From Arenicola marina (Eukaryota; Annelida; Polychaeta; Arenicolidae): a stretch of 64,000 nucleotides of DNA. Each line of letters begins with the position of its first letter. The first letter of the stretch is position 1. Below are positions 1-11,456 of the stretch, one piece after another. Under the pieces are notes generated by a model, which had not been told where the DNA came from, did no database searches, and saw nothing but the letters and a program-made list of their open reading frames with translations. The position numbers and the translations under genes were made by a program. The DNA is taken from contig OZ025249.1 in assembly GCA_964019135.1 (NCBI GenBank), forward strand, positions 6,188,039 through 6,252,038. The letters are read 5' to 3'.

Positions 1-763
1 TTTTAAAACGCTATAAAAAAGTCAGGTGTTTGCTGGGTAACAACTAAACTAGTTAGGCTCCCTGACACACTTGGGGTGAATCGACGGACTGACAGTCTAT
101 ACCACCAATACGATATGTGAAACCCACCCTTGCTTCTGTCGAGATGATAGGACGTGTTGTGGGTCAGGCCGTTCACGCTGCCATTTGACCCACAAGGACT
201 CACTGCGAGAGGTTCATTGAACGAGACCTAAAAAAACAAAGACAAAGTGACACCAGCCTGTAACCGGATCACTTCCCCCGGGCTCCGTCCCTTTATGAAG
301 CGTCATCTACCCGTGCAATGAGCACTAGTCGTGAAGCCAGACGGTAAATGACCGGGGCTCACCAGCACACATGGTCCTCCGCCACCACGTGGGCTGCTGC
401 AGGATACAGCCGCACAATGACACCGCTTGAGACCGCTTCCGGTCCCGTAACAACGGAGAACAATGACTGCGAAGTGCCGCGTTATTATCTCTCAATGCCC
501 GGATGCGCATTATCCGATGCCTGCCGAGGCGGCCCTGTTAGATAACCACCTGCCCCCCCCCTCCCTACGCGCCGCACCCACCCACCGACAACCCTTTCAT
601 CTCCCCTCATGCCCACCCCACCGGGCTGGCCACGTGCAGTATCTTTACGATGGCCTTCCCTGCCCCCGGTCTGGTCGCGTCGTGACACCAGCACACTGGC
701 TGAACACGGCATGCAGGTGGCGAAAGGAGGCCCCGGTCACCAGTGAATGATACGTGGGCGTGT
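1..763. other. Unique left flank, no gene recognised
   Basis: This is non-repetitive sequence before the first array. Short open frames occur on both strands, but none resembles a known family and none has coding support. It contains GTGACACCAG at 247-256 and again at 682-691, the second about 70 bp before the first array. It also contains two CACGTG words, at 386-391 and 631-636. Around 549-620 it is rich in C runs. I see nothing else to annotate. Confidence 0.6.
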
Positions 764-1222
764 GACTGGGTGGTGGGTCGGTGGGGGAAGGTGGGTGGCT
801 TGGCAGTGGGCCAGTGGGGGAGGGTGGGTGGCTGGGTGGTGGGCCGGTGGGGGAGGGTGGGTGGCTGGGTGGTGGACCAGTCGGGGAGGGTGGGTGGCTG
901 GGCAGTGGACCGGTGGGGGAAGGTGGGTGGCTCGGCAGTGGGCCAGTGGGGGAGGGTGGGTGGCTGGGTGGTGGGCCGGTGGGAGAGGGTGGGTGGCTGG
1001 GTGGTGGGCCGGTGGGATAGGGTGGGTGGCTGGGCAGTGGTGCCAGTGGCGGAGGGTGGGTGGCTGAGTGGTGGGCCGGTGGGGGAGGGTGGGTGGCTGG
1101 GCAGTGGGCCGGTGGGGGAGGGTGGGTGGCTGGGTGGTGGGCCGGTGGGGGAGGGTGGGTGGCTGGGCAGTGGGCCGGTGGGGGAGGGTGGCTGGCTGGG
1201 TGGTGGGCCGGTGGGGGAGGGT
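764..1222. repeat. 33-bp G-rich minisatellite, about 14 units
   Basis: Tandem repeat with a 33-bp period; successive GTGGGCC starts at 1071 and 1104 set the period. One unit near 1040-1060 is a base longer. The plus strand is strongly G-rich. Nearly every unit has the layout G3-5, A, G3, T, G3, TGGCT, G3, which fits the standard G-quadruplex motif of four G tracts with loops of 1, 1 and 5. Because 33 is divisible by 3, a frame without stops translates as an 11-residue W/V/G/R repeat. The opposite strand reads as a Pro/His/Thr-rich string. Both are low-complexity by-products, and I do not call a gene. Units alternate between TGGGTGG and TGGGCAG endings, which hints at a two-unit higher-order pattern. 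Confidence 0.93.
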
Positions 1223-1292
1223 TGTCTTCGTGCAGGTGAGAGTCTGTGACAATCAGTGGGTGGGTGGAGAGGAGGTTGTGTTTGGGGTGGGC

Positions 1293-2115
1293 GGGGCACA
1301 CGCTGGCTGCCCGAGACACACACTGGCTGCCTGGGGCACAAACTGGCTGCCCGGGGCACACACTGGCTGCATGGGACACACACTGGCTGCCCGAGACACA
1401 GGCTGGGTGCCCGGGACAAACACTGGCTGCCCGGGACACACACTGGCTGCCTGGGACACACACTGGCTGCCCGGGACACACACTGGCTGCCTAGGACACA
1501 CACTGGCTGCCCGGTACACACACTGGCTGCCTAGGACACACACTGGCTGCCCGGTACACACACTGGCTGCATGGGACACACACTGGCTGCCCGGTACACA
1601 CACTGGCTGCCTGGGACACACACTGGCTGCCTGGTACACACTGGCTGCCCGGTACACACACTGGCTGCCTGGGACACACACTGGCTGCCCGGTACACACA
1701 CTGGCTGCCCGGTACACACACTGGCTGCCTGGGACACACACTGGCTGCCCGGTACACACATTGGCTGCCTGGGACACACACTGGCTGTCCGGTACACACA
1801 CTGGTTGCCTGGGACACACACTGGCTGCCCGGTACACACACTGGCTGCCCGGTACACACACTGGCTGCCTGGGACACACACTGGCTGCCCGGTACACACA
1901 CTGGCTGCCTGGGACACACATTGGCTGTCCGGTACACACACTGGCTGCCTGGGACACACACTGGCTGCCTTGTACACACTGGCGGCCCGGGACAAACACT
2001 GGCTGCCCGGGGCACACACTGGCTGCCCTCGACACACACTGGCTGCCCGGTACACACACTGGCTGCCCGGGACACACACTGGCTGCCCGGGACGCACACT
2101 GGCTGCCCAGGCCAC
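1293..2115. repeat. 20-bp minisatellite, about 41 units
   Basis: Tandem array with unit close to CACACTGGCTGCCCGGTACA. It begins about 70 bp after the 33-bp array. Two units, near 1635 and 1975, are 18 bp long and reset the register. Variable positions are CCC/CCT and GGTACA/GGGACA, and GGTACA and GGGACA units often alternate in the middle part. Most frames stay open because the unit has no stop codon, giving His/Trp/Leu/Cys-rich translations on both strands. These are not evidence of coding. Edge units at 1293-1420 and 2000-2115 are more diverged than the core, as expected for an array homogenised by unequal exchange. Confidence 0.93.
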
Positions 2116-2240
2116 CCACGGGGTGTACCAGAACGCGGGAAACCATCACTTGATTTTCGGCCTGTTATCCGCCAAGCCCTCAAATATGAAGTGTCAGACA
2201 GAGGTTTGGTCACGTAACACGTGACACCAGCATACGACGC

Positions 2241-2271
2241 CAGGGTGCGGGGTCGCGTCGGGGGCACCCTG
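2241..2271. other. 8-bp inverted repeat (hairpin) beside the 20-bp array
   Basis: CAGGGTGC at 2241-2248 is the exact reverse complement of GCACCCTG at 2264-2271, with a 15-nt G/C-rich loop. It starts 11 bp after the end of the GTGACACCAG word. The dyad is seen directly; any function is unknown. Confidence 0.75.
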
Positions 2272-2286
2272 CCACCAGAGGGAGCT
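2272..2286 (+). promoter_or_regulatory. CTCF-like word
   Basis: CCACCAGAGGGAGCT matches the known CTCF core (CCACCAG, A/G, GGG, C, A/G, C, T) at all but one strongly preferred position, where A replaces C after GGG. A single such match is expected by chance at modest frequency, so this is only a candidate. It abuts the hairpin and sits between two arrays, which would be a plausible insulator location. Confidence 0.2.
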
Positions 2287-2547
2287 TGTTACTCGCATCA
2301 CCTCTGGCCCAAGTAACAGCGAACCTCACGGTTGACCTAAAGGGTACTGCGGCCACGAAGGGTTTTAGAGGGTTGTTATCGCTGAATTTTGTATTTTCGA
2401 TGCAGAATGTGAACAGATGGTTGGATCGCCGTGGGTCATTCACCATCTCAATTGCTCCTTGTGGTCAAATAATGTCCTGAGAGCAATCTGCATCGGTCTG
2501 CACGCAACAACTTGCCTGGGTAGCGCTAGAGGCTATGCAGATACGTC

Positions 2548-3627
2548 ATGCCGCCACGTGATCGACCGCAGCCCACGTCAGACCGCGAGGACAGAGCAAC
2601 GAGAAACACAGACAGATTGACGGAGGACAGACCAGCGAGAAGCACAGACAGATTGACGGAGGACAGACCAGCGAGAAGCTCTGGCAGATTAATGGAGGAC
2701 AGACCAGCGAGAAGCACAGACCGATTGACGGAGGACAGACCAGCGAAAAACACAGAGAGATTAATGGAGGACAGACCAGCGAGAAGCACAGACAGATTGA
2801 CGGAGGACAGACCAGCGAGAAGCACTGGCAGATTAATGGAGGACAGACCAGCGAGAAGCACAGACAGATTGACGGAGGACAGACCAGCGAGAAACACAGA
2901 GAGATTAATGGAGGACAGACCAGCGAGAAGCACAGACAGATTGACGGAGGACAGACCAGCGAAAAGCACTGGCAGATTAATGGAGGACAGACCAGCGAGA
3001 AGCACAGACAGATTGACGGAGGACAGACCAGCGAGAAACACAGAGAGATTAATGGAGGACAGACCAGCGAGAAACACAGAGAGATTAATGGAGGACAGAC
3101 CAGCGAGAAACACAGAGAGATTAATGGAGGACAGACCAACGAGAGGCACAGATAGATTAATGAAGGACAGACCAGCGAGAAGCACAGAGAGATTAATGGA
3201 GGACAGACCAGCGAGAAGCACAGAGAGATTAATGGAGGACAGACCAGCGAGAAGCACAGAGAGATTAATGGAGGACAGACCAGCGAGAAGCACAGACAGA
3301 TTGACGGAGGACAGACCAGCGAGAAGCACAGACAGATTGACGGAGGACAGACCAGCGAGAAGCACGGACAGATTGCCGGAGGACAGACCAGCGAGAAGCA
3401 CAGACAGATTGACGGAGGACAGACCAGCGAGAAGCACAGACAGATTGACGGAGGACAGACCAGCGAGAAGCACAGACAGATTGACGGAGGACAGACCAGC
3501 GAGAAGCACAGACAGATTGACGGAGGACAGACCAGCGAGAAGTGCTGACAGATTGACGGAGGACAGACCAGCGAGAAGCACAGGCAGATTGACGGGGACA
3601 GACCAGCGAGAAGCACAGACAGATTGA
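2548..3627 (+). other. ATG-started repeat ORF (359 codons), probably not a gene
   Basis: An ATG at 2548 in the unique spacer opens a frame that enters the 36-bp array after about 15 codons and reads a repeating 12-residue Arg/Asp/Glu/Pro unit. It ends just after the first 35-bp unit shifts the frame. It has no signal peptide, no recognisable domain and no non-repetitive tail. The ATG context has G at -3. A highly charged, presumably disordered repeat protein cannot be excluded, but openness alone is expected from a stop-free 36-bp unit. Further plus-strand frames downstream of each 35-bp unit start only at TTG. Confidence 0.12.
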
Positions 3628-6600
3628 CGGAGGACAGACCAGCGAGAAGCACGGACAGATTGACGGAGGACAGACCAGCGAGAAGCACAGACAGATTGAC
3701 GGAGGACAGACCAGCGAGAAGCACAGACAGATTGACGGAGGACAGACCAGCGAGAAGCACAGACAGATTGACGGAGGACAGACCAGCGAGAAGTGCTGAC
3801 AGATTGACGGAGGACAGACCAGCGAGAAGCACAGACAGATTGACGGAGGACAGACCAGCGAGAAGCACAGACAGATTGACGGAGGACAGACCAGCGAGAA
3901 GTGCTGACAGATTGACGGAGGACAGACCAGCGAGAAGCACAGGCAGATTGACGGGGACAGACCAGCGAGAAGCACAGACAGATTGACGGAGGACAGACCA
4001 GCGAGAAGCACAGACAGATTGACGGAGGACAGACCAGCGAGAAGTGCTGACAGATTGACGGAGGACAGACCAGCGAGAAGTGCTGACAGATTGACGGAGG
4101 ACAGACCAGCGAGAAGTGCTGACAGATTGACGGAGGACAGACCAGCGAGAAGCACAGACAGATTGACGGAGGACAGACCAGCAAGAAGCACGGACAGATT
4201 GACGGAGGACAGACCAGCGAGAAGCACAGACAGATTGACGGAGGACAGACCAGCGAGAAGCACGGACAGATTGACGGAGGACAGACGAGCGAGAAGCACA
4301 GACAGATTGACGGAGGACAGACCAGCGAGAAGTGCTGACAGATTGACGGAGGACAGACCAGCGAGAAGCACAGGCAGATTGACGGGGACAGACCAGCGAG
4401 AAGCACAGACAGATTGACGGAGGACAGACCAGCGAGAAGCACAGACAGATTGACGGAGGACAGACCAGCGAGAAGCACAGACAGATTGACGGAGGACAGA
4501 CCAGCGAGAAGCACAGACAGATTGACGGAGGACAGACCAGCGAGAAGCACAGACAGATTGACGGAGGACAGACCAGCGAGAAGCACAGACAGATTGACGG
4601 AGGACAGACCAGCGAGAAGTGCTGACAGATTGACGGAGGACAGACCAGCGAGAAGCACAGGCAGATTGACGGGGACAGACCAGCGAGAAGCACAGACAGA
4701 TTGACGGAGGACAGACCAGCGAGAAGCACAGACAGATTGACGGAGGACAGACCAGCGAGAAGTGCTGACAGATTGACGGAGGACAGACCAGCGAGAAGTG
4801 CTGACAGATTGACGGAGGACAGACCAGCGAGAAGTGCTGACAGATTGACGGAGGACAGACCAGCGAGAAGTGCTGACAGATTGACGGAGGACAGACCAGC
4901 GAGAAGCACAGACAGATTGACGGAGGACAGACCAGCAAGAAGCACGGACAGATTGACGGAGGACAGACCAGCGAGAAGCACAGACAGATTGACGGAGGAC
5001 AGACCAGCGAGAAGCACAGACAGATTGACGGAGGACAGACCAGCAAGAAGCACGGACAGATTGACGGAGGACAGACCAGCGAGAAGCACAGACAGATTGA
5101 CGGAGGACAGACCAGCGAGAAGCACGGACAGATTGACGGAGGACAGACCAGCGAGAAGCACAGACAGATTGACGGAGGACAGACCAGCGAGAAGTGCTGA
5201 CAGATTGACGGAGGACAGACCAGCGAGAAGCACAGGCAGATTGACGGGGACAGACCAGCGAGAAGCACAGACAGATTGACGGAGGACAGACCAGCGAGAA
5301 GCACAGACAGATTGACGGAGGACAGACCAGCGAGAAGCACAGACAGATTGACGGAGGACAGACCAGCGAGAAGCACAGACAGATTGACGGAGGACAGACC
5401 AGCGAGAAGCACAGACAGATTGACGGAGGACAGACCAGCGAGAAGCACAGACAGATTGACGGAGGACAGACCAGCGAGAAGCACAGACAGATTGACGGAG
5501 GACAGACCAGCGAGAAGTGCTGACAGATTGACGGAGGACAGACCAGCGAGAAGCACAGGCAGATTGACGGGGACAGACCAGCGAGAAGCACAGACAGATT
5601 GACGGAGGACAGACCAGCGAGAAGCACAGACAGATTGACGGAGGACAGACCAGCGAGAAGTGCTGACAGATTGACGGAGGACAGACCAGCGAGAAGTGCT
5701 GACAGATTGACGGAGGACAGACCAGCGAGAAGTGCTGACAGATTGACGGAGGACAGACCAGCGAGAAGCACAGACAGATTGACGGAGGACAGACCAGCAA
5801 GAAGCACGGACAGATTGACGGAGGACAGACCAGCGAGAAGCACAGACAGATTGACGGAGGACAGACCAGCGAGAAGCACGGACAGATTGACGGAGGACAG
5901 ACCAGCGAGAAGCACAGACAGATTGACGGAGGACAGACCAGCGAGAAGCACAGACAGATTGACGGAGGACAGACCAGCGAGAAGCACAGACAGATTGACG
6001 GAGGACAGACCAGCGAGAAGTGCTGACAGATTGACGGAGGACAGACCAGCAAGAAGTGCTGACAGATTGACGGAGGACAGACCAGCGAGAAGCACAGACA
6101 GATTGACGGAGGACAGACCAGCGAGAAGTGCTGACAGATTGACGGAGGACAGACCAGCGAGAAGCACAGACAGATTGACGGAGGACAGACCAGCGAGAAG
6201 TGCTGACAGATTGACGGAGGACAGACCAGCGAGAAGTGCTGACAGATTGACGGAGGACAGCCCAGCGAGAAGCACAGACAGATTGACGGAGGACAGACCA
6301 GCGAGAAGTGCTGACAGATTGACGGAGGACAGACCAGCGAGAAGTGCTGACAGATTGACGGAGGACAGACCAGCGAGAAATGCTGACAGATTGACGGAGG
6401 ACAGACCAGCGAGAAGCACAGACAGATTGACGGAGGACAGACCAGCGAGAAGCACGGACAGATTGACGGAGGACAGACCAGCGAGAAGCACAGACAGATT
6501 GACGGAGGACAGACCAGCGAGAAGCACGGACAGATTGACGGAGGACAGACCAGCGAGAAGCACAGACAGATTGACGGAGGACAGACCAGCGAGAAGCACG

Positions 6601-9600
6601 GACAGATTGACGGAGGACAGACCAGCGAGAAGCACATACAGATTGACGGAGGACAGACCAGCGAGAAGCACGGACAGATTGACGGAGGACAGACCAGCGA
6701 GAAGCACAGACAGATTGACGGAGGACAGACCAGCGAGAAGCACGGACAGATTGCCGGAGGACAGACCAGCGAGAAGCACAGACAGATTGACGGAGGACAG
6801 ACCAGCGAGAAGCACAGACAGATTGACGGAGGACAGACCAGCGAGAAGTGCTGACAGATTGACGGAGGACAGACCAGCGAGAAGCACAGACAGATTGACG
6901 GAGGACAGACCAGCGAGAAGCACAGACAGATTGACGGAGGACAGACCAGCGAGAAGCACGGACAGATTGACGGAGGACAGACCAGCGAGAAGCACAGACA
7001 GATTGACGGAGGACAGACCAGCGAGAAGTGCTGACAGATTGACGGAGGACAGACCAGCGAGAAGCACAGACAGATTGACGGGGGACAGACCAGCGAGAAG
7101 CACGGACAGATTGACGGAGGACAGACCAGCGAGAAGTGCTGACAGATTGACGGAGGACAGACCAGCGAGAAGCACAGACAGATTGACCGAGGACAGACCA
7201 GCGAGAAGTGCTGACAGATTGACGGAGGACAGACCAGCGAGAAGCACAGACAGATTGACGGAGGACAGACCAGCGAGAAGTGCTGACAGATTGACGGAGG
7301 ACAGACCAGCGAGAAGTGCTGACAGATTGACGGAGGACAGACCAGCGAGAAGCACAGACAGATTGACGGAGGACAGACCAGCGAGAAGCACGGACAGATT
7401 GACGGAGGACAGACCAGCGAGAAGTGCTGACAGATTGACGGAGGACAGACCAGCGAGAAGTGCTGACAGATTGACGGAGGACAGACCAGCGAGAAATGCT
7501 GACAGATTGACGGAGGACAGACCAGCGAGAAGCACAGACAGATTGACGGAGGACAGACCAGCGAGAAGCACGGACAGATTGACGGAGGACAGACCAGCGA
7601 GAAGCACAGACAGATTGACGGAGGACAGACCAGCGAGAAGCACGGACAGATTGACGGAGGACAGACCAGCGAGAAGCACAGACAGATTGACGGAGGACAG
7701 ACCAGCGAGAAGCACGGACAGATTGACGGAGGACAGACCAGCGAGAAGCACATACAGATTGACGGAGGACAGACCAGCGAGAAGCACGGACAGATTGACG
7801 GAGGACAGACCAGCGAGAAGCACAGACAGATTGACGGAGGACAGACCAGCGAGAAGCACGGACAGATTGACGGAGGACAGACCAGCGAGAAGCACAGACA
7901 GATTGACGGAGGACAGACCAGCGAGAAGCACGGACAGATTGCCGGAGGACAGACCAGCGAGAAGCACAGACAGATTGACGGAGGACAGACCAGCGAGAAG
8001 CACAGACAGATTGACGGAGGACAGACCAGCGAGAAGCACAGACAGATTGACGGAGGACAGACCAGCGAGAAGCACGGACAGATTGCCGGAGGACAGACCA
8101 GCGAGAAGCACAGACAGATTGACGGAGGACAGACCAGCGAGAAGCACAGACAGATTGACGGAGGACAGACCAGCGAGAAGCACAGACAGATTGACGGAGG
8201 ACAGACCAGCGAGAAGCACGGACAGATTGCCGGAGGACAGACCAGCGAGAAGCACAGACAGATTGACGGAGGACAGACCAGCGAGAAGCACAGACAGATT
8301 GACGGAGGACAGACCAGCGAGAAGTGCTGACAGATTGACGGAGGACAGACCAGCGAGAAGCACAGACAGATTGACGGAGGACAGACCAGCGAGAAGCACA
8401 GACAGATTGACGGAGGACAGACCAGCGAGAAGCACGGACAGATTGACGGAGGACAGACCAGCGAGAAGCACAGACAGATTGACGGAGGACAGACCAGCGA
8501 GAAGTGCTGACAGATTGACGGAGGACAGACCAGCGAGAAGCACAGACAGATTGACGGAGGACAGACCAGCGAGAAGCACGGACAGATTGCCGGAGGACAG
8601 ACCAGCGAGAAGCACAGACAGATTGACGGAGGACAGACCAGCGAGAAGCACAGACAGATTGACGGAGGACAGACCAGCGAGAAGTGCTGACAGATTGACG
8701 GAGGACAGACCAGCGAGAAGCACAGACAGATTGACGGAGGACAGACCAGCGAGAAGCACAGACAGATTGACGGAGGACAGACCAGCGAGAAGCACGGACA
8801 GATTGACGGAGGACAGACCAGCGAGAAGCACAGACAGATTGACGGAGGACAGACCAGCGAGAAGTGCTGACAGATTGACGGAGGACAGACCAGCGAGAAG
8901 CACAGACAGATTGACGGAGGACAGACCAGCGAGAAGCACGGACAGATTGACGGAGGACAGACCAGCGAGAAGCACAGACAGATTGACGGAGGACAGACCA
9001 GCGAGAAGCACAGACAGATTGACGGAGGAAAGACCAGCGAGAAGCACAGACAGATTGACGGGGACAGACCAGCGAGAAGCACAGACAGATTGACGGAGGA
9101 CAGACCAGCGAGAAGCACAGACAGATTGACGGAGGACAGACCAGCGAGAAGTGCTGACAGATTGACGGAGGACAGACCAGCGAGAAGTGCTGACAGATTG
9201 ACGGAGGACAGGCCAGCGAGAAGTGCTGACAGATTGACGGAGGACAGACCAGCGAGAAGCACAGACAGATTGACCGAGGACAGACCAGCGAGAAGCACGG
9301 ACAGATTGACGGAGGACAGACCAGCGAGAAGTGCTGACAGATTGACGGAGGACAGACCAGCGAGAAGCACAGACAGATTGACCGAGGACAGACCAGCGAG
9401 AAGTGCTGACAGATTGACGGAGGACAGACCAGCGAGAAGCACAGACAGATTGACGGAGGACAGACCAGCGAGAAGTGCTGACAGATTGACGGAGGACAGA
9501 CCAGCGAGAAGTGCTGACAGATTGACGGAGGACAGACCAGCGAGAAGCACAGACAGATTGACGGAGGACAGACCAGCGAGAAGCACGGACAGATTGACGG

Positions 9601-11456
9601 AGGACAGACCAGCGAGAGGCACTTACAGATTGACGGAGGACAGACCAGCGAGAAGCACTTACAGATTGACGGAGGACAGACCAGCGAGAAGTGCTGACAG
9701 ATTGACGGAGGACAGACCAGCGAGAAGTGCTGACAGATTGACGGAGGACAGACCAGCGAGAAGCACCAAAAAATTGACGGAGGACAGACCAGCGAGAAGC
9801 ACAGAGAGATTGACGGAGGACAGACCAGCGAGAAGCACAGACAGATTGACGGAGGACAGACCAGCGAGAAGTGCTGACAGATTGACGGAGGACAGACAAG
9901 CGAGAAGTGCTGACAGATTGACGGAGGACAGACCAGCGAGAAGCACAGACAGATTGACGGAGGACAGACCAGCGAGAAGCACGGACAGATTGACGGAGGA
10001 CAGACCAGCGAGAAGCACTTACAGATTGACGGAGGACAGACCAGCGAGAAGCACAGACAGATTGACGGAGGACAGACCAGCGAGAAGTGCTGACAGATTG
10101 ACGGAGGACAGACCAGCGAGAAGTGCTGACAGATTGACGGAGGACAGACCAGCGAGAAGCACAGACAGATTGACGGAGGACAGACCAGCGAGAAGCACGG
10201 ACAGATTGACGGAGGACAGACCAGCGAGAAGCACTTACAGATTGACGGAGGACAGACCAGCGAGAAGCACTTACAGATTGACGGAGGACAGACCAGCGAG
10301 AAGTGCTGACAGATTGACGGAGGACAGACCAGCGAGAAGCACAGACAGATTGACGGAGGACAGACCAGCGAGAAGCACGGACAGATTGACGGAGGACAGA
10401 CCAGCGAGAAGCACAGACAGATTGACGGAGGACAGACCAGCGAGAAGCACGGACAGATTGACGGAGGACAGACCAGCGAGAAGTGCTGACAGATTGACGG
10501 AGGACAGACCAGCGAGAAGCACGGACAGATTGACGGAGGACAGACCAGCGAGAAGCACAGACAGATTGACGGAGGACAGACCAGCGAGAAGCACATACAG
10601 ATTGACGGAGGACAGACCAGCGAGAAGCACAGACAGATTGACGGAGGACAGACCAGCGAGAAGCACGGACAGATTGACGGAGGACAGACCAGCGAGAAAC
10701 ACAGACAGATTGACGGAGGACAGACCAGCGAGAAGCACGGACAGATTGACGGAGGACAGACCAGCGAGAAGCACAGACAGATTGACGGAGGACAGACCAG
10801 CGAGAAGCACAGACAGATTGACGGAGGACAGACCAGCGAGAAGCACAGACAGATTGACGGAGGACAGACCAGCGAGAAGCACAGACAGATTGACGGAAGA
10901 CAGACCAGCGAGAAGTGCTGACAGATTGACGGAGGACAGACCAGCGAGAAGTGCTGACAGATTGACGGAGGACAGACCAGCGAGAAGTGCTGACAGATTG
11001 ACGGAGGACAGACCAGCGAGAAGCACGGACAGATTGACGGAGGACAGACCAGCGAGAAGTGCTGACAGATTGACGGAGGACAGACCAGCGAGAAGCACAG
11101 ACAGATTGACGGAAGACAGACCAGCGAGAAGCACGGACAGATTGACGGAGGACAGACCAGCGAGAAGCACAGACAGATTGACGGAGGACAGACCAGCGAG
11201 AAGCACGGACAGATTGACGGAGGACAGACCAGCGAGAAGCACAGACAGATTGACGGAGGACAGACCAGCGAGAAGCACGGACAGATTGACGGAGGACAGA
11301 CCAGCGAGAAGCACAGACAGATTGACGGAGGACAGACCAGCGAGAAGCACGGACAGATTGACGGAGGACAGACCAGCGAGAAGCACAGACAGATTGACGG
11401 AGGACAGACCAGCGAGAAGCACTTACAGATTGACGGAGGACAGACCAGCGAGAAAC
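2581..11456. repeat. 36-bp minisatellite, about 246 units
   Basis: A near-perfect 36-bp tandem array. Its core words are ATTGACGGAGGACAGACC and AGCGAGAAGC. In one plus-strand frame it reads as a 12-residue unit (LTEDRPARSTDR). The left 700 bp is more diverged, with ATTAATGG replacing ATTGACGG in many units in a roughly two-unit alternation. Later units differ mainly at AGCACA / AGCACG / AGTGCT. Seven units, starting with the one at 3591, are 35 bp because GACGGAGGA is shortened to GACGGGGA; each shifts the reading frame. Other recurring variants are TTGCCGG, AGAAATGCT and CACATACAG. Minus-strand frames stay open for thousands of codons because the unit has no stop there. I regard the array as satellite DNA, not a gene. 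Confidence 0.95.
6376..8607. repeat. 31-unit (1,116-bp) duplication inside the 36-bp array
   Basis: Two rare variants recur at the same spacing. AGAAATGCT occurs at 6376 and 7492, and AGCACATACA at 6631 and 7747; both pairs are 1,116 bp apart, which is 31 units. After the second copy begins, TTGCCGG marks units at 7939, 8083, 8227 and 8587. These are spaced 144, 144 and 360 bp, indicating nested 4-unit and 10-unit amplifications. Confidence 0.85.

Larger units (their letters stand above)
2116..2580. other. Unique spacer with hairpin and CACGTG words
   Basis: Non-repetitive spacer between the 20-bp and 36-bp arrays. CACGTG at 2218-2223 runs directly into GTGACACCAG at 2221-2230. An 8-bp perfect inverted repeat follows at 2241-2271, and a CTCF-like word at 2272-2286. 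A second CACGTG lies at 2555-2560, about 20 bp before the 36-bp array. No gene is recognised. Confidence 0.6.

Noticed and set aside
764-1222. Telomeric or subtelomeric G-rich repeat
   Set aside because: The unit is 33 bp and has no TTAGGG-like hexamer. G-richness alone does not make it telomeric.
607-2267. Overlapping Pro/His and Cys/Val/Gln-rich ORFs on both strands
   Set aside because: They are translations of the 33-bp and 20-bp minisatellites. Several frames are open at once, with no non-repetitive domain.
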